Shown here piece by piece: positions 6,697-8,104 of a stretch of DNA of 8,104 nucleotides. Made by a program: the position numbers and the translations under genes. Origin of the DNA: Bacteroidota bacterium. Its GTDB lineage: Bacteria; Bacteroidota; Bacteroidia; Bacteroidales; VadinHA17. The DNA lies in the NCBI GenBank assembly GCA_030642585.1, contig DAOWNN010000091.1:1-8104 (forward strand), written 5' to 3'. Every line of letters starts with the position of its first letter. Position 1 is the stretch's first letter. The notes beneath the pieces were generated by a model. The model did not search any database. It saw nothing but the letters and a program-made list of their open reading frames with translations, and had not been told where the DNA came from.

Positions 6697-6734
6697 TTTG
6701 ACACTTTTTTTCTCGTACAATTTCCTTACTTTAG
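6697..6734 (+). promoter_or_regulatory. Possible ruvA-sprA promoter region
   Basis: Because a terminator lies upstream, ruvA should have its own promoter here. TTTG at 6697-6700 resembles a -33 box, and TACTTTAG at 6727-6734 matches the -7 consensus except at one position. The 26 bases between them are too many for a standard pair, so at most one of the two boxes is likely right. Confidence 0.25.
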
Positions 6735-6755
6735 TGTCTGCTAAAATTAAAGATT

Positions 6756-7337
6756 ATGTATGAGTTTATTCGAGGTAATGTTCATCAGCTAAGTCCAACT
6801 TCACTTGTATTAAATACCCCAAATATTGGTTACTTAATCCATATTTCCTTGTTTACATATTCCAATTTGTCGGAATCTGAAGAAACAATCCTTTACATTC
6901 ATCAGATTATCAGGGATGATGCTCATTTGCTGTATGGCTTCTCAAGTGTACAGGAGCGTGAAATATTTCGATTGCTCATTTCTGTATCAGGGATTGGTGC
7001 AAATACCGGGCGAATGATTTTATCAGCATTGAGCCCTGATGAAACCAGGGCTGCAATTATATCTGATAACGTTAATGTACTTAAGGGAATAAAAGGCATA
7101 GGAGCAAAAACAGCACAAAGACTAATAGTAGATTTGCGTGACAAACTAGCTAAAACCTCTGATGGGGGCGATTTTATTGGTCTTTCAAGCAATAGAAACA
7201 GGGAAGAATCGTTATCTGCTTTAGCAACATTAGGTTTTTCCAAATCATTGGCCGCAAAGGTTCTGGACAAACTAATTTCAGAGAATCCGGCAATTGTGGT
7301 AGAAGACCTGATCAGAGAAGCACTAAAAAGATTGTAA
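6756..7337 (+). CDS. ruvA: Holliday junction branch migration complex subunit RuvA
   Basis: RuvA binds four-way DNA junctions as a tetramer and loads the RuvB helicase, which drives branch migration in recombinational repair. The 193 residues are close to the usual ~200. Domain I, an OB fold (about 1-63), starts MYEFIRGNV and ends in RDDAHLLYGF (53-62). Two helix-hairpin-helix motifs follow: SVSGIGANTGRMIL (76-89) and GIKGIGAKTAQRLIVDL (111-127). After a polar linker (about 132-149), domain III (150-193), the RuvB-contacting part, has EESLSALATLGFS and ends EALKRL. The start has no Shine-Dalgarno sequence, as is common in this phylum. sprA follows after 19 bases with no terminator between, so the two are probably cotranscribed although their functions are unrelated. 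I recall ruvA next to sprA as a recurring arrangement in Bacteroidota. Confidence 0.95.
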   Translation: MYEFIRGNVHQLSPTSLVLNTPNIGYLIHISLFTYSNLSESEETILYIHQIIRDDAHLLYGFSSVQEREIFRLLISVSGIGANTGRMILSALSPDETRAAIISDNVNVLKGIKGIGAKTAQRLIVDLRDKLAKTSDGGDFIGLSSNRNREESLSALATLGFSKSLAAKVLDKLISENPAIVVEDLIREALKRL

Positions 7338-7356
7338 TTATTTTAGCCCTAGTGAG

Positions 7357-8104
7357 TTGACCAGGACAGCAATATATTTTTTGTTTAAAACTGCCTTTTT
7401 ATCATGTTGGCTGACTTTAACTGGTTCAGTTGTTTATGCCAGTAGTAATAAACGAATAGAGCCTGTACCTAATGAATATTTAGCACTTCAGGATACCACT
7501 ACAACTAAAACGCCCGACTTAAGATATCCTTTTAATGATGTGTCGGGCAATCCTTTCGAGAAAGAATCTAAATCAGCTCTGTATTTAAAAACACCCTCGA
7601 ATATTACCAGGGATGTTGTTTACAACCCGGAAACTAATGAATATACAATTTTTGAAAAAATAGGAGACAACAATTATCGTACCCCTGTAACCATGTCCCT
7701 GGAAGAGTTTAAAAGATGGGAATTTGATCAGGAGATGAGAGCCTACTGGAAACAAAGATCCTCTGGAAATGCCGGAGATTTTATGTCTTCGCTTATTCCT
7801 CAAATCAGAGTTGGTGGCGAGGGATTTGATAAGGTGTTTGGAAGCAATGTGATCAATATTGTTCCACAGGGTTCAGCAGAACTAATATTTGGAGTTAATA
7901 TATCCAGAATTGACAATCCATCTCTTTCCGAAAGATTAAGAAAGGTAACCACTTTCGATTTTCAGGAAAAGATTCAAATGAATGTGAGTGGAACAATCGG
8001 AGATAAGGTTAAGCTTGGAGTTAATTATAATACCGAAGCAACCTTTGATTTTGAAAATCAAACAAAACTTGAATATGCAGGGAAAGAGGATGAAATTATT
8101 AAGA
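7357..8104 (+). CDS. sprA: SprA, type IX secretion translocon, N-terminal part (3' truncated)
   Basis: SprA (Sov in Porphyromonas) is a giant outer-membrane beta-barrel of about 2,400 residues through which type IX secretion cargo leaves the periplasm; it is also needed for gliding in flavobacteria. About 249 codons are present. The family's N-terminal wording is clear: LEEFKRWEF, LIPQIRVGGEGFDKVFGSN, VINIVPQGSAELIFG, IDNPSLSERLRK, and KIQMNVSGTIGDKVKLGVNY followed by NTEATFDFENQTKLEYAGKE. The frame is open from 7327 (in-frame TAA at 7324-7326) and has no ATG before 7693, which lies inside conserved sequence. TTG at 7357 gives a 28-residue signal peptide (R3, K11, a hydrophobic core, cleavage after VYA). 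TTG at 7381 gives a shorter but equally good one. Neither has a convincing ribosome-binding site. The product is secured; the start is uncertain. Confidence 0.93.
   Translation, partial: MTRTAIYFLFKTAFLSCWLTLTGSVVYASSNKRIEPVPNEYLALQDTTTTKTPDLRYPFNDVSGNPFEKESKSALYLKTPSNITRDVVYNPETNEYTIFEKIGDNNYRTPVTMSLEEFKRWEFDQEMRAYWKQRSSGNAGDFMSSLIPQIRVGGEGFDKVFGSNVINIVPQGSAELIFGVNISRIDNPSLSERLRKVTTFDFQEKIQMNVSGTIGDKVKLGVNYNTEATFDFENQTKLEYAGKEDEIIK

Noticed and set aside
7357..7378. TTGACC ... TATATT as a sigma70-type promoter for sprA
   Set aside because: Only ten bases separate the hexamers, far short of about 17, and this phylum uses a different promoter consensus.
7585..7803. A 72-codon minus-strand frame
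   Set aside because: It lies wholly antisense to the conserved N-terminal part of sprA, whose frame is uninterrupted and recognisable.
1..8104. CRISPR array, tRNA, rRNA, insertion sequence or phage genes
   Set aside because: I looked for regularly spaced repeats of about 25-40 bases, tRNA-like cloverleaf ends, transposase motifs and terminal inverted repeats and saw none.

Overview
The window reads as ordinary chromosome of an AT-rich member of the phylum Bacteroidota. The best markers are the start of a sprA gene (the type IX secretion system translocon, found only in this phylum) directly after ruvA, the phylum-typical PdxA motif GITHGDINGI in place of the usual GDPAGIGPE-like motif, start codons with no Shine-Dalgarno sequence, and -7 boxes of the TAnnTTTG type. 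Placement near the Bacteroidales/Marinilabiliales is an impression from protein wording, not a demonstrated result.

Layout. Positions 1-137 hold the last 44 codons of a gene running in from the left, probably a DUF4837-family protein. A 173-base spacer (138-310) contains short, decayed tandem repeats. mqnC lies on the minus strand (311-1432), convergent with the first gene. A 108-base divergent region (1433-1540) separates mqnC from a plus-strand pair: an M17 leucyl aminopeptidase (1541-2986) and pdxA (2983-4050), joined by a 4-base ATGA overlap. A 280-base spacer (4051-4330) has no credible gene but holds two seven-base tandem repeat tracts, an imperfect palindrome and a likely promoter. Then come maeB (4331-6610), a good intrinsic terminator (6653-6686), ruvA (6756-7337) and, 19 bases further on, the first ~250 codons of sprA (from 7357 off the right edge), which has no ATG start and must begin at a TTG or another non-standard codon.

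Functions. mqnC makes menaquinone by the futalosine route; pdxA makes pyridoxal phosphate by the deoxyxylulose-5-phosphate-dependent route; maeB converts malate to pyruvate with NADPH production; the aminopeptidase recycles peptides; RuvA works in Holliday junction processing; SprA is the outer-membrane channel of type IX secretion. These jobs are mostly unrelated, so this is a set of short transcription units rather than one pathway.

No undescribed multi-gene system is visible. The points worth a second look are small: the non-ATG start of sprA, seven-base periodicity recurring in two separate spacers, a tiny reading frame with a strong Shine-Dalgarno-like sequence abutting mqnC, a palindrome downstream of pdxA, and a direct repeat in front of ruvA.
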